60,090 nucleotides of DNA from Candidatus Paralachnospira sangeri (GCA_904397815.1 CAJFOT010000065.1:1-60090), one strand, 5' to 3'. Positions 35,253 through 45,138 are shown, numbered from the stretch's first letter. The notes: generated by a model from the letters alone, not told the origin. Program-made: numbers and translations.

Positions 35253-37277
35253 ATGGTAGAATATTTCAAAAAAATAGACCGGAAGATTTACATACTGATT
35301 GCCATCACGGCGCTGGGGGCCGGTCTTCGGCTGTATGGCCGAGCCTGGGGCCTTCCCCTTCTCCTCCACCCGGATGAATGGCAGATCGTGGATGGCGCCA
35401 TGTATATGATTGAAAATCATACATGGCTGCCGCCGGAGGATATTTTCCAGTGGCCCGGCCATCTGATGATGTATATGAGCGCCATTTTGTATCAGCTGTA
35501 TGCGGCGGTAAAGCTTCATATGCCGGTGGAGCTGGTCTATGAGCAGAATCCGGCGGTGCTTTATCTGCTGTCCCGCTGTATATCCATTTTCTTTGGCAGT
35601 GCGGCGATTGTGCTGGTCTATCTGATTCTGGAGAAGATTAAAAAAAATGCCGGCCTGATCGGCGCGTTTCTGACAGCGATTTTTCCCCTGTTTGTCATTC
35701 ATTCCCAGTACGCCTCCGCAGATATTCCTCTGACCTGCGTCATGCTGGCGGCGGCATTGTTCGGGGTGTACTATGTGGAGAAGCCTTCTGTCAGAAACCT
35801 GCTGCTGATGTGTTTTTTCACCGGGCTTTCCGTGTCCGTTAAATATTCAGGGGCGGCCCTGACACTGGGAATTGCCCTGGCCGTTACGATGGCGAGCATC
35901 CGGAAAAAAAGCTGGAAGCATTTTTTTGCCCATGGGTTCCTGGCAGCAGGGGCCTTTGTCCTGTTTACATTCCTCTGTTCGCCGGCTCTTTTTATTAAAT
36001 ACGAGGCGACGATCGAAACCCTCTTCTGGCAGGCGGAGCATGACCATCTGAGCGTGGAGCCTCAGGGTTTCTGGCTGAATCTCTGGTTTTATATCACCTC
36101 TTTCCTGGACTATGCCGGCTATGAATTCGCTGTTTTCCTGGTTTTGGGAGCGGGGATTCTGATGAAAGAGCGGAAAGGAGAATCTGTAGGCATCGGTTTT
36201 CTGCTGATTTACTGGGTCTGCCTGAGCTGTCTGGCTCTTTACTGGATCCGCTGGGGCCTGCCCATCTATCAGGTATTCCTGATGATCGGCTCTGTGGGCC
36301 TCCTGCAGGTGGCACAATGGTGCAGGGCTCTCTTCGCTCCGGGCAGGAGGGCGGCCCTCCGGCGGACACTGTCTGTATGCATGGCGTTTTTTTCCGGCAT
36401 TGTTGTGCTGAGCATGGCGGCGCTGATGGCGGTGGAACTGTTTACCCAGAAGCTGGATGATACCCAGCAGGTAGCAGTGAAATACTGTGCGGAGCATCAG
36501 ATCACAGCGGACAATGCGGTATCTGACGGGGTAGATTCCCTGGACACAGAGGGCGTCTCCTTTTTCGACCAGTTCGTCATCCGGGATGACCGGCTGATGG
36601 TAAAGGGGGAGAACCGCAACCGGAAATATCTGGTGATGAACAGCAACGTGTGGGGCCGGTATTTCTCCGAGCCGGATAAATACGCTTATGAGGTGGAACT
36701 GTACAGCCGGGTATTCGATGAATTTGAGCTGGTGAAGGAATTCAGCACAATCAGAAAGGATGACGCCTCCACTGCGCTGGGCCGGCTGATCGCGAACGCA
36801 AAGTATGCTGTGGAGATCGCCCGGCTGGGCTATACCGGCGGCGGCATCCGGATCTTCCATATCCCAGAGGACCGGTATACTGGTTATGTGGAATCGGCCA
36901 CTCTGGAAAATATGAGTAATCTCGAAGCGGGGGAGACGGTATTTGACACCGGTGGAAGCGAGGGCTATGTGGTATGCGGCCCCTATACCGAGCTGATCCC
37001 CGGCTCCTATCTGGCGAAGGTAACCATCCAGCTGAAAGACGGCTGGAAAGAGAAAACAGGAGAAGAATCTGTCACCATAGACGTATCCAGGGGCGGCGGC
37101 GAGCAGGTCTACGGCCAGGTGACCCTGACAGCGGAAGAACTGTCAGAGCTGGGCGCGTACACCGTCGAACTGCCCTTCACCCTGACGGAAAACGCCCCGG
37201 GATTTGAGTTCCGGGTGTATGAGACAGAAAATATGCAGCTGCTGATTTCAGACCTGAGTATTCAGATATTACAGTAG
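35253..37277 (+). CDS. GT39/PMT-like (GT-C) membrane glycosyltransferase
   Basis: Membrane protein of 674 aa with about 11 hydrophobic helices in the first 420 residues and a soluble, beta-rich extracytoplasmic domain of about 250 aa at the C-terminus. The first external loop carries D41-E42 in LHPDEWQ, the acidic motif of GT-C enzymes that use lipid-linked sugars. The ATG at 35253 is chosen because GGAG lies eight bases upstream; the ATG at 35247 is too near. It has no glycosylation genes around it. Likely transfers a sugar from a polyprenyl phosphate donor to protein or envelope polymer; donor and acceptor are unknown. Confidence 0.78.
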   Translation: MVEYFKKIDRKIYILIAITALGAGLRLYGRAWGLPLLLHPDEWQIVDGAMYMIENHTWLPPEDIFQWPGHLMMYMSAILYQLYAAVKLHMPVELVYEQNPAVLYLLSRCISIFFGSAAIVLVYLILEKIKKNAGLIGAFLTAIFPLFVIHSQYASADIPLTCVMLAAALFGVYYVEKPSVRNLLLMCFFTGLSVSVKYSGAALTLGIALAVTMASIRKKSWKHFFAHGFLAAGAFVLFTFLCSPALFIKYEATIETLFWQAEHDHLSVEPQGFWLNLWFYITSFLDYAGYEFAVFLVLGAGILMKERKGESVGIGFLLIYWVCLSCLALYWIRWGLPIYQVFLMIGSVGLLQVAQWCRALFAPGRRAALRRTLSVCMAFFSGIVVLSMAALMAVELFTQKLDDTQQVAVKYCAEHQITADNAVSDGVDSLDTEGVSFFDQFVIRDDRLMVKGENRNRKYLVMNSNVWGRYFSEPDKYAYEVELYSRVFDEFELVKEFSTIRKDDASTALGRLIANAKYAVEIARLGYTGGGIRIFHIPEDRYTGYVESATLENMSNLEAGETVFDTGGSEGYVVCGPYTELIPGSYLAKVTIQLKDGWKEKTGEESVTIDVSRGGGEQVYGQVTLTAEELSELGAYTVELPFTLTENAPGFEFRVYETENMQLLISDLSIQILQ

Positions 37278-37706
37278 CGGGGATTACAGATACTGTCACA
37301 TATTATGCGCCGCAGGAATTTATTTGAAAATTTTATGTTTCTGCGGCAGACTATTAAAATCAGTGTATACGGATTTTCATCACAGGGCATGGTAAAGGCC
37401 GCTATTTCCAATGGTTTTCAGTTTATTGGCGTAGAAAATGTGGAAATTATCGCTGCTTATATTATGAACCTTGATTGTGACGGCGCCTATCATGCTGTCC
37501 AATGGCATATTGACGCAGCGAAAAATGAAGCAGTTATGAGACACGCGATTCATACTGCTTCTTATTTTTCCCTCTTTTTTCACAATTTTCATCCCCCCCG
37601 GGGGCTTACGGTGTCTTTGGCAGTATGTTAATATATTGTCAGTACCCCCAAAAGGGTCTGTTTGAATGACCGATTGGGTGATTTTGGACAGGAGGGCCGG
37701 ATAGCG
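37278..37706 (+). other. Intergenic region, no supported gene
   Basis: It holds a forward frame at 37305-37631 (108 codons) without a ribosome-binding site, and a C7G5 run at 37593-37604. No terminator, repeat or tRNA was seen. The leader of the next operon ends here, with AGGAGG at 37690-37695. Confidence 0.4.
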
Positions 37707-38423
37707 ATGGACGGACTGAAAAATAAAATTACAGATTACTGGTCCCAGCGGGCGGAAACCTTTGCCGCGCAGCGGGTGAGGGAGTTTGAAAGTGAGAAGC
37801 ATGACCTGTGGCTGCGGGAGTTTCAGCAGTATATTCCCCGGGATCAGAGGCTTCAGATCCTGGATGTGGGGACGGGGACCGGCTTTTTTGCCCTGCTGCT
37901 GGCTGCGGCGGGACAGCAGGTGACCGGGATTGACCTGACGGAAAACATGATCGGGGAAGCGAAGAAAATTTCCGCAAAAATGGGCATCCAGGCAGACTTT
38001 TATGTGATGGACGCGGAGGCACCCCAGTTTGCGCCGGGGACTTTCGACATTATCGTTTCCCGGAATCTGACCTGGACGCTGCCTCATCTGGACGCGGCTT
38101 ACCGTTCCTGGCATGATCTGCTGAAACCAGGCGGATTGCTGATCAATTTTGACGCTGATTACTGTCATGAGAAGAAAGCGGAGAATCTGCCGGAGAATCA
38201 TGCCCATAAACTGATTTCTCCCAGACTGATGGGAGAGTATGAAGAAATTAAAGAGGAACTGAAAGAAACGCAGCGTATCAGGCCATACTGGGATCAGGAG
38301 CTGCTCACCCGGGCCGGGTTCCGCGAGGTGAAGATGGATACGGGCGTCTGGAAGAGAATTTACCGTGATGTGGACGAATTTTATAACCCCACACCGATTT
38401 TTAAGATCGTGGCATATGCGTAA
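37707..38423 (+). CDS. Class I SAM-dependent methyltransferase (first of a pair)
   Basis: Protein of 238 aa with motif I ILDVGTGTGFFALLLA (near residue 46), GIDLTENMI (near 67), and a post-II stretch SRNLTWTLPHLDAAYRSWHDLLKPGG shared almost word for word with the next gene. The N-terminus (KITDYWSQRAETF) is also shared, so the two are paralogues. The ATG at 37707 follows AGGAGG at 11 bases. It begins the operon that continues with an Opp/Nik-type ABC transporter. Target unknown; a metallophore or small peptide transported by that system is possible. Confidence 0.75.
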   Translation: MDGLKNKITDYWSQRAETFAAQRVREFESEKHDLWLREFQQYIPRDQRLQILDVGTGTGFFALLLAAAGQQVTGIDLTENMIGEAKKISAKMGIQADFYVMDAEAPQFAPGTFDIIVSRNLTWTLPHLDAAYRSWHDLLKPGGLLINFDADYCHEKKAENLPENHAHKLISPRLMGEYEEIKEELKETQRIRPYWDQELLTRAGFREVKMDTGVWKRIYRDVDEFYNPTPIFKIVAYA

Positions 38424-38444
38424 AGGACAGGGAGGGAGATACCG

Positions 38445-39230
38445 ATGGAAAATTATCAGGGATATGAGAAGGAGAACATTAATTACTGGTCAAACCGGGC
38501 GCCGGGCTATTCTGAGGTGAACCGGAGCGAGCTGCGTTCCGGACAGCATCGGGTGTGGGGAAGTACCCTGGCGGAACGGATCAGCCGCCATTACCCTGGC
38601 AGGCAGCCTGAGGAAATATCAGTGCTGGATATCGGGACAGGCCCCGGATTTTTTGCGATTATTCTGGCAGAGATGGGGTATCAGGTGACGGCTGTGGATT
38701 ATACCGGCTCCATGCTGGAGAAGGCCAGAACCAATGCGGGGGAATGGAACCGGAAGATCCGTTTTATGGAAATGAATGCGGAACAGCTGGCTTTTCAGGA
38801 AAATACCTTTGATGTGATTGTATCCAGAAATCTTACCTGGAACCTGTATCATCCGGATCAGGCTTATCGGGAGTGGGAGCGGGTGCTGAAGCCTGGCGGC
38901 CTTCTGATGAATTTTGATGCCAACTGGTACCGGTATCTTTATGATGAGGAAGCCAGAGAGGGGTATCGACAGGATCGGGAGAACATCAAAGCGGCCGGCG
39001 TGGCCAATGAAACAGACGGCACCGATATTCCGGCTATGGAGGCCATAGCCTGCCAGGCGCCTCTGTCTGCGGTCAGCAGGCCGGGATGGGATATGGATTT
39101 TCTGGGCAGTCTGGGAATGAAGGCGAAGGCAGACCCGGAGATCTGGCGGACGGTATGGACTAGGGAGGAGCGGATTAACAACGCCTCCACTCCGATGTTT
39201 CTGGTTCAGGCGGTGAAAGGTGTTCATTGA
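38445..39230 (+). CDS. Class I SAM-dependent methyltransferase (second of a pair)
   Basis: Protein of 261 aa with NINYWSNRAPGYSEV at the N-terminus, motif I VLDIGTGPGFFAIIL (near residue 62), AVDYTGSML, and SRNLTWNLYHPDQAYREW, repeated from the preceding gene. It also has VLKPGGLLMNFDANW. GGGAGG lies upstream of the ATG; gaps are 21 bases before it and 19 after. Clearly a tandem paralogue of the first methyltransferase; the two may form a heterodimer or methylate successive sites. Function inferred only to the level of methyl transfer. Confidence 0.75.
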   Translation: MENYQGYEKENINYWSNRAPGYSEVNRSELRSGQHRVWGSTLAERISRHYPGRQPEEISVLDIGTGPGFFAIILAEMGYQVTAVDYTGSMLEKARTNAGEWNRKIRFMEMNAEQLAFQENTFDVIVSRNLTWNLYHPDQAYREWERVLKPGGLLMNFDANWYRYLYDEEAREGYRQDRENIKAAGVANETDGTDIPAMEAIACQAPLSAVSRPGWDMDFLGSLGMKAKADPEIWRTVWTREERINNASTPMFLVQAVKGVH

Positions 39231-39249
39231 ATAAGAGCGGGAGAATGAA

Positions 39250-40194
39250 ATGGGAAAATATGTGATCAAGCGGCTGCTTCTGCTGATTCCGATTCTGCTG
39301 GGCATCACATTCCTTTCCTTTGCCATGATGCGTCTGGCAGGGAGTGACGCGGTGCTGCAGCAGGCGGAATCCTCGGGTGTAGCCCTCTCTCAGGAGGTGG
39401 TCGATGCCCGCAGGGAGGAACTGGGACTGGATCAGCCATTTCTGATCCAGTATGGTAACTGGCTGAAAGGATTTCTCACCGGGGATCTGGGAACCAGTTA
39501 TGTATCGGGCAATGATGTGTTTGCCACCTTTGTGTCCAAGCTGCCGGCCACCCTTCTGCTGACGGCGCTGTCAGTGGCGCTGACGGTGGTGATTTCCATT
39601 CCGCTGGGGATTCTGGCCGCTGTCAGGCAGAACAGGGTGACGGATTATCTGATTCGGGGATGCAGTTTTATCGGAAACAGCCTCCCCAATTTTTTTGTAG
39701 CCCTGCTGCTGATGTATCTGCTGTCCATCCGGTTTCACATCTTTCCGGTGATTTCTGACGGCATCAGCCTGGAGAGCGCGGCTTTGCCGGCACTGACCCT
39801 GGCCATTGCCATGTCGGCCAAGTATCTGCGGCAGATCCGGGCCACGGTGCTGGAGGAACTGAGCAGGGATTATGTGACGGGGGCCAGGGCCAGGGGGGTG
39901 AAGTTCTCTGTCACCCTCTGGAGGAGCGTCCTGAAATCATGTCTCTCCACGATCCTCACCCTGCTGGCCCTGTCTGTGGGAAGCCTGCTGGGCGGAACTG
40001 CCATTGTAGAATCGATCTTTATGTGGGACGGAGTGGGAAAAATGGCGGTGGATGCCATGAATATGCGGGATTATCCGGTGATCCAGGCATACGTGGTATG
40101 GATGGCGGTGATCTATGTGACCATAAATCTGATAACAGATATTTCTTATCGGTTTCTGGATCCGAGAATCCGTCTGGGAAGTGATCGGACGTGA
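39250..40194 (+). CDS. Opp/Dpp/Nik-type ABC transporter permease (DppB/NikB-like)
   Basis: Permease of 314 aa with six hydrophobic helices. The N-terminal KRLLLLIPILLGITFLSFAMMRLA is typical of the DppB/NikB type, and the EAA-like loop is around residues 200-225 (LSRDYVTGARARGV). Pairs with the next gene (overlap GTGA) to form the membrane channel. Nickel, peptides and opine-type metallophores are all carried by this family. Confidence 0.9.
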   Translation: MGKYVIKRLLLLIPILLGITFLSFAMMRLAGSDAVLQQAESSGVALSQEVVDARREELGLDQPFLIQYGNWLKGFLTGDLGTSYVSGNDVFATFVSKLPATLLLTALSVALTVVISIPLGILAAVRQNRVTDYLIRGCSFIGNSLPNFFVALLLMYLLSIRFHIFPVISDGISLESAALPALTLAIAMSAKYLRQIRATVLEELSRDYVTGARARGVKFSVTLWRSVLKSCLSTILTLLALSVGSLLGGTAIVESIFMWDGVGKMAVDAMNMRDYPVIQAYVVWMAVIYVTINLITDISYRFLDPRIRLGSDRT

Positions 40195-41156
40195 ATGGTG
40201 TGAACTGTATGAATGATATGAACAGCATGAACAATATGAAGCGCATGAACGGCCCGGGGGAGAAAACAGCCGGCGTGACAGTGCGCAGGCAGAAAATCAG
40301 GAGAGACCGTACAAAGATGCGGCTGGCAGTTTTTCTGGTCCTGGTCTTATTGCTGCTGGCGGCAACCGTGTTTGCTGAGCAGCTCTGCCCTTATGACCCC
40401 TATGCCCAGGAATTTTCTGCGGCGCTGCAGCCTCCCAGCCGGACCCATCCCTTCGGGACAGACCGGTATGGGCGGGATATGCTGTCCAGGGTGCTGATCG
40501 GAGGGCAGACCAGTATATCCTCTGCGCTGATCCTGGTGGCTGTGATCGGGGTGACAGGGACTGCCATCGGCATGATCTGCGGTTATCTGGGCGGCGGTGT
40601 GGATATGGTTGTGATGCGGATTTCGGATATCTGCCTGGCCTTTCCCAGCCTGGTATTCGCCATGGCCATCGCCGCGGTGTTAAATGGAGGAATCCGGAAC
40701 GCGGTGATTGCCCTGGCGGCGGTCAGCTGGCCCAAATACGCCAGAATTGCCAGAAGTCAGACACTGACTGTGAAAAGTTCGGACTATATAGCGGCCTCCC
40801 GGCTGTCAGGCAGCCATCCTCTCCGGGTGATTTTCTTCCATATTTTGCCCAATATCGCCGGACCTGTCCTGGTGACGGCGGTGCTGGATATCGGGACGAT
40901 GATGATGGAACTGGCGGGCCTGTCCTTTCTGGGGCTGGGCGCCCAGCCTCCCGCGGCGGAGTGGGGCAGCATGATGAGCGGCGGAAGGAGTATGCTCCAG
41001 ACCTGTCCCTGGGTGGTGCTGTCCCCCGGGCTGGCGATTTTTGTGACAGTGGTATTGTTTAACCTGCTGGGAGACGCGGTGAGAGATTACATGGACCCGA
41101 AGGCTGCCGGCCGGAGATTTGCGGCGGCCCGGGGCGTGAGAGAGGGCCGTAACTGA
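40191..41156 (+). CDS. Opp/Dpp/Nik-type ABC transporter permease (DppC/NikC-like)
   Basis: Permease of 321 aa with the family's N-terminal cytoplasmic segment, six helices, the HPFGTDRYGRDMLSR motif (near residue 84) and the EAA loop (near 200). The GTG at 40191 overlaps the previous stop (GTGA). The first 21 residues repeat Met-Asn (MNGVNCMNDMNSMNNMKRMN), unusual for the family; the real start may be one of the later ATGs (40209, 40227, 40236 or similar). Works with the DppB-like permease. Confidence 0.88.
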   Translation: MNGVNCMNDMNSMNNMKRMNGPGEKTAGVTVRRQKIRRDRTKMRLAVFLVLVLLLLAATVFAEQLCPYDPYAQEFSAALQPPSRTHPFGTDRYGRDMLSRVLIGGQTSISSALILVAVIGVTGTAIGMICGYLGGGVDMVVMRISDICLAFPSLVFAMAIAAVLNGGIRNAVIALAAVSWPKYARIARSQTLTVKSSDYIAASRLSGSHPLRVIFFHILPNIAGPVLVTAVLDIGTMMMELAGLSFLGLGAQPPAAEWGSMMSGGRSMLQTCPWVVLSPGLAIFVTVVLFNLLGDAVRDYMDPKAAGRRFAAARGVREGRN

Positions 41157-41198
41157 GAGCGGATGAACAGGATTGATCTATAGTGCAAGGAGTGTGCA

Positions 41199-42785
41199 AT
41201 GATAAAAAAGAACAAAGCAAGGATTGCTATTTTCATGATTTTATGCCTTCTGGCCCTTTCTCTGGCAGGCTGCGGCGGTCAGGGCGGCCAGGAGGGGACA
41301 GATGTCCGGAGCGAAGGAGAGCAGGCGTCTGTGAAACGGTTTGTATTCGGTGACACCACCTTTAACGCGGAAAACGGCGAGGCAGATATCAATCCCCACC
41401 GGGACAGCGGCGGCTGGGCCTGCATCCGCTACGGGGTGGGGGAGACGTTGTTCCGGTTTTCCGATTCCATGGAGATCGAGCCCTGGCTGGCGGAAAGCTA
41501 TGAAAACACGGATGAGCTGACCTGGGTGATTACCCTGCGGGACGATGTGTATTTTACCAGCGGCCGCCATATGGACGCAGAGGCGGTGAAGGAATGTCTG
41601 GAACATCTGGTAGAGAATCATGAACGGGCAGCGGGAGATCTGCACATCGCTGAGATCACAGCGGAGGGTCAGCAGCTCACCATCAGGACGGAGACTGCGG
41701 TTCCGGCACTGATGAATTATCTGGCAGATCCCTACGGCTGCGTGATTGATATGGAGGCTGGTATCACAGAAGAAGGCATTGTCCAGGGAACTGGCCCTTA
41801 TCAGGCTGTGTCACTGGAGACCGACACCAGGCTGGAACTGGTGAAAAATGAAAATTACTGGAACGGGGAGCCGAAAATCGATGAGATCACAGTGCGGACC
41901 ATTTCCGACGGAGATACCCTGACCATGGCCCTTCAGTCCGGCGAGATTGACGCGGCATACGGCATGCCCTATGCCAGCTATCCCTTATTTGAAAATGATC
42001 AATATACCTTATCCAGCTGCGCGACCAGCAGGGTGTTTTTCGGCACGATGAATTTTGAGAGTGAGATTACAAAAGACCCGGCGGTGCGGAAGGCCATCGC
42101 CATGGGAATCGACAAGGACAGCTTTGTGGAAACACTGCTGGGGGGTAACGGATATCCGGCTGCCGGCGTATTTCCTGACAGCTTCTCCTTCGGCGGCGAC
42201 GCTGTGACCGCAGAGACTTACGACCCGGAGGGAGCGAAACAGGTGCTGGAGGAGGCCGGCTGGACAGATACGGACGGAGACGGCATCCGGGAGAAAGACG
42301 GCCGGACCCTGACTCTGCGGTGGCTGACTTATCCCAGCCGTCAGGAGCTGCCCCTGCTGGCAGAGGCAGCCCAGGCTACGCTGGGAGAGATCGGCTTCGA
42401 TGTGGTGATCAATAATACGGCTGACCACAGTACCATACGCGCCGATGTCAGCGCCTGGGATATCTATGTCAGCGCTTTCGTGACAGCCCCCACCGGGGAT
42501 CCGGAATATTTCTTCACCTACTGCTGTCTGGACAGCTCAGTTCGGAACGCGGGGCATTATCACAGTGACCAGCTGGAGGAGCTGGCCCGGGAAATGTCTC
42601 AGACCTTCGATACAGAGCGGCGGGGTGAGCTGGCAGTGGAAATGCAGCAGACTATGCTGGATGACAATGCCTATGTGTTCTGCTCCCATCTGCGGATGAG
42701 CATCATTTCCAAATCCAGTGTGACCGGGCTGACAGCCCATCCCTGTGATTATTATGAGATTACCGCGGATCTGGATATTTCCTGA
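41199..42785 (+). CDS. Family 5 extracellular solute-binding lipoprotein (NikA/DppA-like)
   Basis: Lipoprotein of 528 aa. The signal peptide ends in the lipobox LAGC (Cys25), then a Gly/Gln-rich linker. The SBP_bac_5 fold shows TLFRFSDSMEIEPWLAESYE (near residue 84), WVITLRDDVYFTSG (near 110), GTGPY (near 194) and a DTDGDGIREKDG calcium-loop-like insert (near 360). AAGGAG precedes the ATG. INPHRDSGGW near the N-terminus differs from common dipeptide binders and recalls NikA-type proteins, but the ligand cannot be told. Confidence 0.9.
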   Translation: MIKKNKARIAIFMILCLLALSLAGCGGQGGQEGTDVRSEGEQASVKRFVFGDTTFNAENGEADINPHRDSGGWACIRYGVGETLFRFSDSMEIEPWLAESYENTDELTWVITLRDDVYFTSGRHMDAEAVKECLEHLVENHERAAGDLHIAEITAEGQQLTIRTETAVPALMNYLADPYGCVIDMEAGITEEGIVQGTGPYQAVSLETDTRLELVKNENYWNGEPKIDEITVRTISDGDTLTMALQSGEIDAAYGMPYASYPLFENDQYTLSSCATSRVFFGTMNFESEITKDPAVRKAIAMGIDKDSFVETLLGGNGYPAAGVFPDSFSFGGDAVTAETYDPEGAKQVLEEAGWTDTDGDGIREKDGRTLTLRWLTYPSRQELPLLAEAAQATLGEIGFDVVINNTADHSTIRADVSAWDIYVSAFVTAPTGDPEYFFTYCCLDSSVRNAGHYHSDQLEELAREMSQTFDTERRGELAVEMQQTMLDDNAYVFCSHLRMSIISKSSVTGLTAHPCDYYEITADLDIS

Positions 42786-42925
42786 AATAATGTTCCTGAG
42801 GGAATGCTTTCAGAGGAAACCTGCACACGCCTGGCAGCCGACGTGCCGCCAAAGAGGAAAAGCTGGCGGGCGCATGGGGAAGGAGAACATCCGGATATTT
42901 TCAGAAAGGAACGGCAGGAAACAGA

Positions 42926-43720
42926 ATGGACGGATTGCTGACTTACGATTCGGTAGAAATTTGCTATAACGGGAATCCTGTGGTACAGGATATCAGTTTT
43001 TCCCTGAAGCCCGGGGAAATCCTGGGCGTGGCCGGGGAATCGGGCAGCGGAAAGAGCACGATGATCCGGGCAGCGCTGGGAATTCTGGGGCAGGAGGGTA
43101 TGGTAACCAGAGGCGATATCTGGTTCGAAGGAAAAAATCTTCCGGATCTGCCGGAGAAAGAGATGGAGCAGATACGGGGCGCCCGGATCGGCATGATTTT
43201 CCAGGACACGGGAGCTTCCTTCTGCCCGATCCGCACCATCGGCAGCCAGCTCCATGAAGCGCTGGACGCCCATGAGAAGGTGACCAGGAAGGAAAGCGAC
43301 AGCCGGGCGCTGGAGCTGCTGGAAAAACTGGGTCTGCCTGACGGCAGGCGGATATTAGACAGCTATCCCTTTCAGCTGTCCGGCGGCATGAATCAGCGGG
43401 TGGGAATCGCGGCGGCCATGCTGCTGAACCCTGTTGTTCTATTGGCAGATGAGCCTACCAGCGCCCTGGATGTGACAGTGCAGAGACAGGCGGTGGAGGA
43501 AATGCTGCTGATGCGGCAGCTGTACGGCACCGCGATCATTCTGGTAACCCACAATATCGGCGTGATCGAGGCGATGGCCGACAGCGTCCTGGTTCTCCGG
43601 GAGGGCCATATGGTGGAATACGGGCCTGCCGCTCAGGTGCTGGGCGCCCCGCAGAATGCATACACCAGAGAATTGTTGGCGGCGGTGCCGAGACTGAGGC
43701 GGGAGCAGCCCGGGGGATAG
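42926..43720 (+). CDS. ABC transporter ATPase, DppD/NikD-like
   Basis: ATPase of 264 aa with Walker A GESGSGKST (near residue 36), Q-loop FQDTGASF, signature LSGGMNQR (near 151), Walker B VVLLADEPTSALD and the switch His in THNIGV. The C-terminal extension (TRELLAAVPRL) is the shortened Opp type. It lies 140 bases after the binding protein; that gap holds no gene. Partner of the next ATPase. Confidence 0.9.
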   Translation: MDGLLTYDSVEICYNGNPVVQDISFSLKPGEILGVAGESGSGKSTMIRAALGILGQEGMVTRGDIWFEGKNLPDLPEKEMEQIRGARIGMIFQDTGASFCPIRTIGSQLHEALDAHEKVTRKESDSRALELLEKLGLPDGRRILDSYPFQLSGGMNQRVGIAAAMLLNPVVLLADEPTSALDVTVQRQAVEEMLLMRQLYGTAIILVTHNIGVIEAMADSVLVLREGHMVEYGPAAQVLGAPQNAYTRELLAAVPRLRREQPGG

Positions 43721-43889
43721 CACAGGAGTAAATGCGTCAGCGCAGCTCGATATGCTTGTGTTATGTACACGATTTTTGTAAAGAAATATCTGTGCTTCGC
43801 GCAGCAAAAATCAGCGCCACGTTTCCTGAGAAACAGAGAACTGCAGGGATTGGGCAGAGAAATTGACGAAAGGATCATGGAGGAAACAG

Positions 43890-44657
43890 ATGGAAGAGAG
43901 AAAGCCGGTACTGGAAGTAAAAAATCTGACAAGGGTTTTCCGGCAGCAGGATCGGGCGGAGCTGGCGGCAGTGGATCATATCAGCTTTCAGCTGTATCCC
44001 AATGAGATCCTGGGCATCGTGGGGGAATCCGGCTCCGGAAAAAGCACTGTGGCCAGGCTGGTTACCCGGCTGCTGGATGCTACAGAAGGCGAGATCTTCT
44101 TTCAGGGAGAGGATATCACCCGGCTGAGAGGAACGAAACTGCGGAAAATCTGCCGTCAGTTCCAGATGGTTTTTCAGTCTCCGGCGGCCTCCTTTGACCC
44201 GCGCCGCACCCTGGGCAGCGGCATCGAAGAGAGCCTGCGCAATATCGGCCTGCCGCGGGGAAAACGGCAGGCCCGGGTCATAGAACTGCTGGAAATGTGC
44301 GGACTGCCCGGGACATATGCAGACCGGTATCCCCATCAGGTCAGCGGCGGCCAGTGCCAGCGGGCGGCCATCGCCAGGGCGCTGGCCACAGACCCCCGGC
44401 TGCTGGTCTGCGATGAGGCCACCAGCGCCCTGGATGTAACAGTGCAGAAACAGGTGATGGAGCTGCTGGCCGGCCTGAAGGAACAGCAGGGCATGTCCTA
44501 CCTTTTTATCTGCCATGACCTGGCTCTGGTACAGAATTTCTGCGACCGGGTGCTGGTGGTGGAAAAGGGAAAAATCGTGGAGGAGGGCGCCGCCGGCCAG
44601 GTGATCCGCCATCCGCGGAACGAATATACCAGGCAGCTGATAGAGGCAGTGCTGTAA
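43890..44657 (+). CDS. ABC transporter ATPase, DppF/NikE-like
   Basis: ATPase of 255 aa with GESGSGKSTVARL (near residue 41), QMVFQSPAASFDPRRTL, signature VSGGQCQR (near 153) and CDEATSALDVTVQKQ. The ATG at 43890 is preceded by GGAGG; an upstream in-frame TTG (43863) has none. The 169-base gap before it holds no gene. It completes an A-B-C-D-F set in this operon. Confidence 0.9.
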   Translation: MEERKPVLEVKNLTRVFRQQDRAELAAVDHISFQLYPNEILGIVGESGSGKSTVARLVTRLLDATEGEIFFQGEDITRLRGTKLRKICRQFQMVFQSPAASFDPRRTLGSGIEESLRNIGLPRGKRQARVIELLEMCGLPGTYADRYPHQVSGGQCQRAAIARALATDPRLLVCDEATSALDVTVQKQVMELLAGLKEQQGMSYLFICHDLALVQNFCDRVLVVEKGKIVEEGAAGQVIRHPRNEYTRQLIEAVL

Positions 44658-44742
44658 GCGGGAAAATTTTCATATTTTTTAGAATATGTATAGAAAAATG
44701 TCATATTTATCCTGTATACTATCACCAGAGGTGATATAACGT

Positions 44743-45138
44743 ATGCGTGAAAAATTTGCCCGCTTTATGAGCGGACGTTACGGGGCTGACCAGCTGTCCC
44801 GTTTTATGGTAACAGCGGCGCTGGTCTTGATGGTGATCAATCTGTTCCTGGGATGGGGGATTTTAAGCATTCTGGTGCTTGCCCTTCTGGTGCTGTGCTA
44901 CTTCCGGATGTTTTCCAGAAATTATCAGAAACGCTATGAGGAAAATCTCCGGTATACCCAGGCGACTGCCAGATACCGCTACTGGCTGTCGAAACAGAAA
45001 GATTTATGGAAACAGAGAAAGGTTTATCATATTTACAGATGTCCTTCCTGTAAGCAAAAAGTCCGTGTGCCCAGAGGCAAGGGAAAAATTATCGTAACCT
45101 GTCCCAAGTGTCACACAGAGTTTCAGAAAAGAAGTTAG
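44743..45138 (+). CDS. Membrane protein with C-terminal zinc ribbon
   Basis: Protein of 131 aa: two adjacent hydrophobic segments (about residues 20-56), a basic, Tyr-rich linker (RYRYWLSKQKDLWKQRK), and a C-terminal CPSC...CPKC zinc ribbon (near residues 100-125). Small proteins of this build are common and uncharacterised in Clostridia. RBS GAGGTG precedes the ATG by about 11 bases; TATACT at 44715-44720 is a plausible -10. It is 13 bases from the nitroreductase gene and may be co-transcribed. Function unknown. Confidence 0.7.
   Translation: MREKFARFMSGRYGADQLSRFMVTAALVLMVINLFLGWGILSILVLALLVLCYFRMFSRNYQKRYEENLRYTQATARYRYWLSKQKDLWKQRKVYHIYRCPSCKQKVRVPRGKGKIIVTCPKCHTEFQKRS

Noticed and set aside
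37305-37631. 108-codon plus-strand frame in an intergenic gap
   Set aside because: No ribosome-binding site or domain; kept only as a note for the gap.
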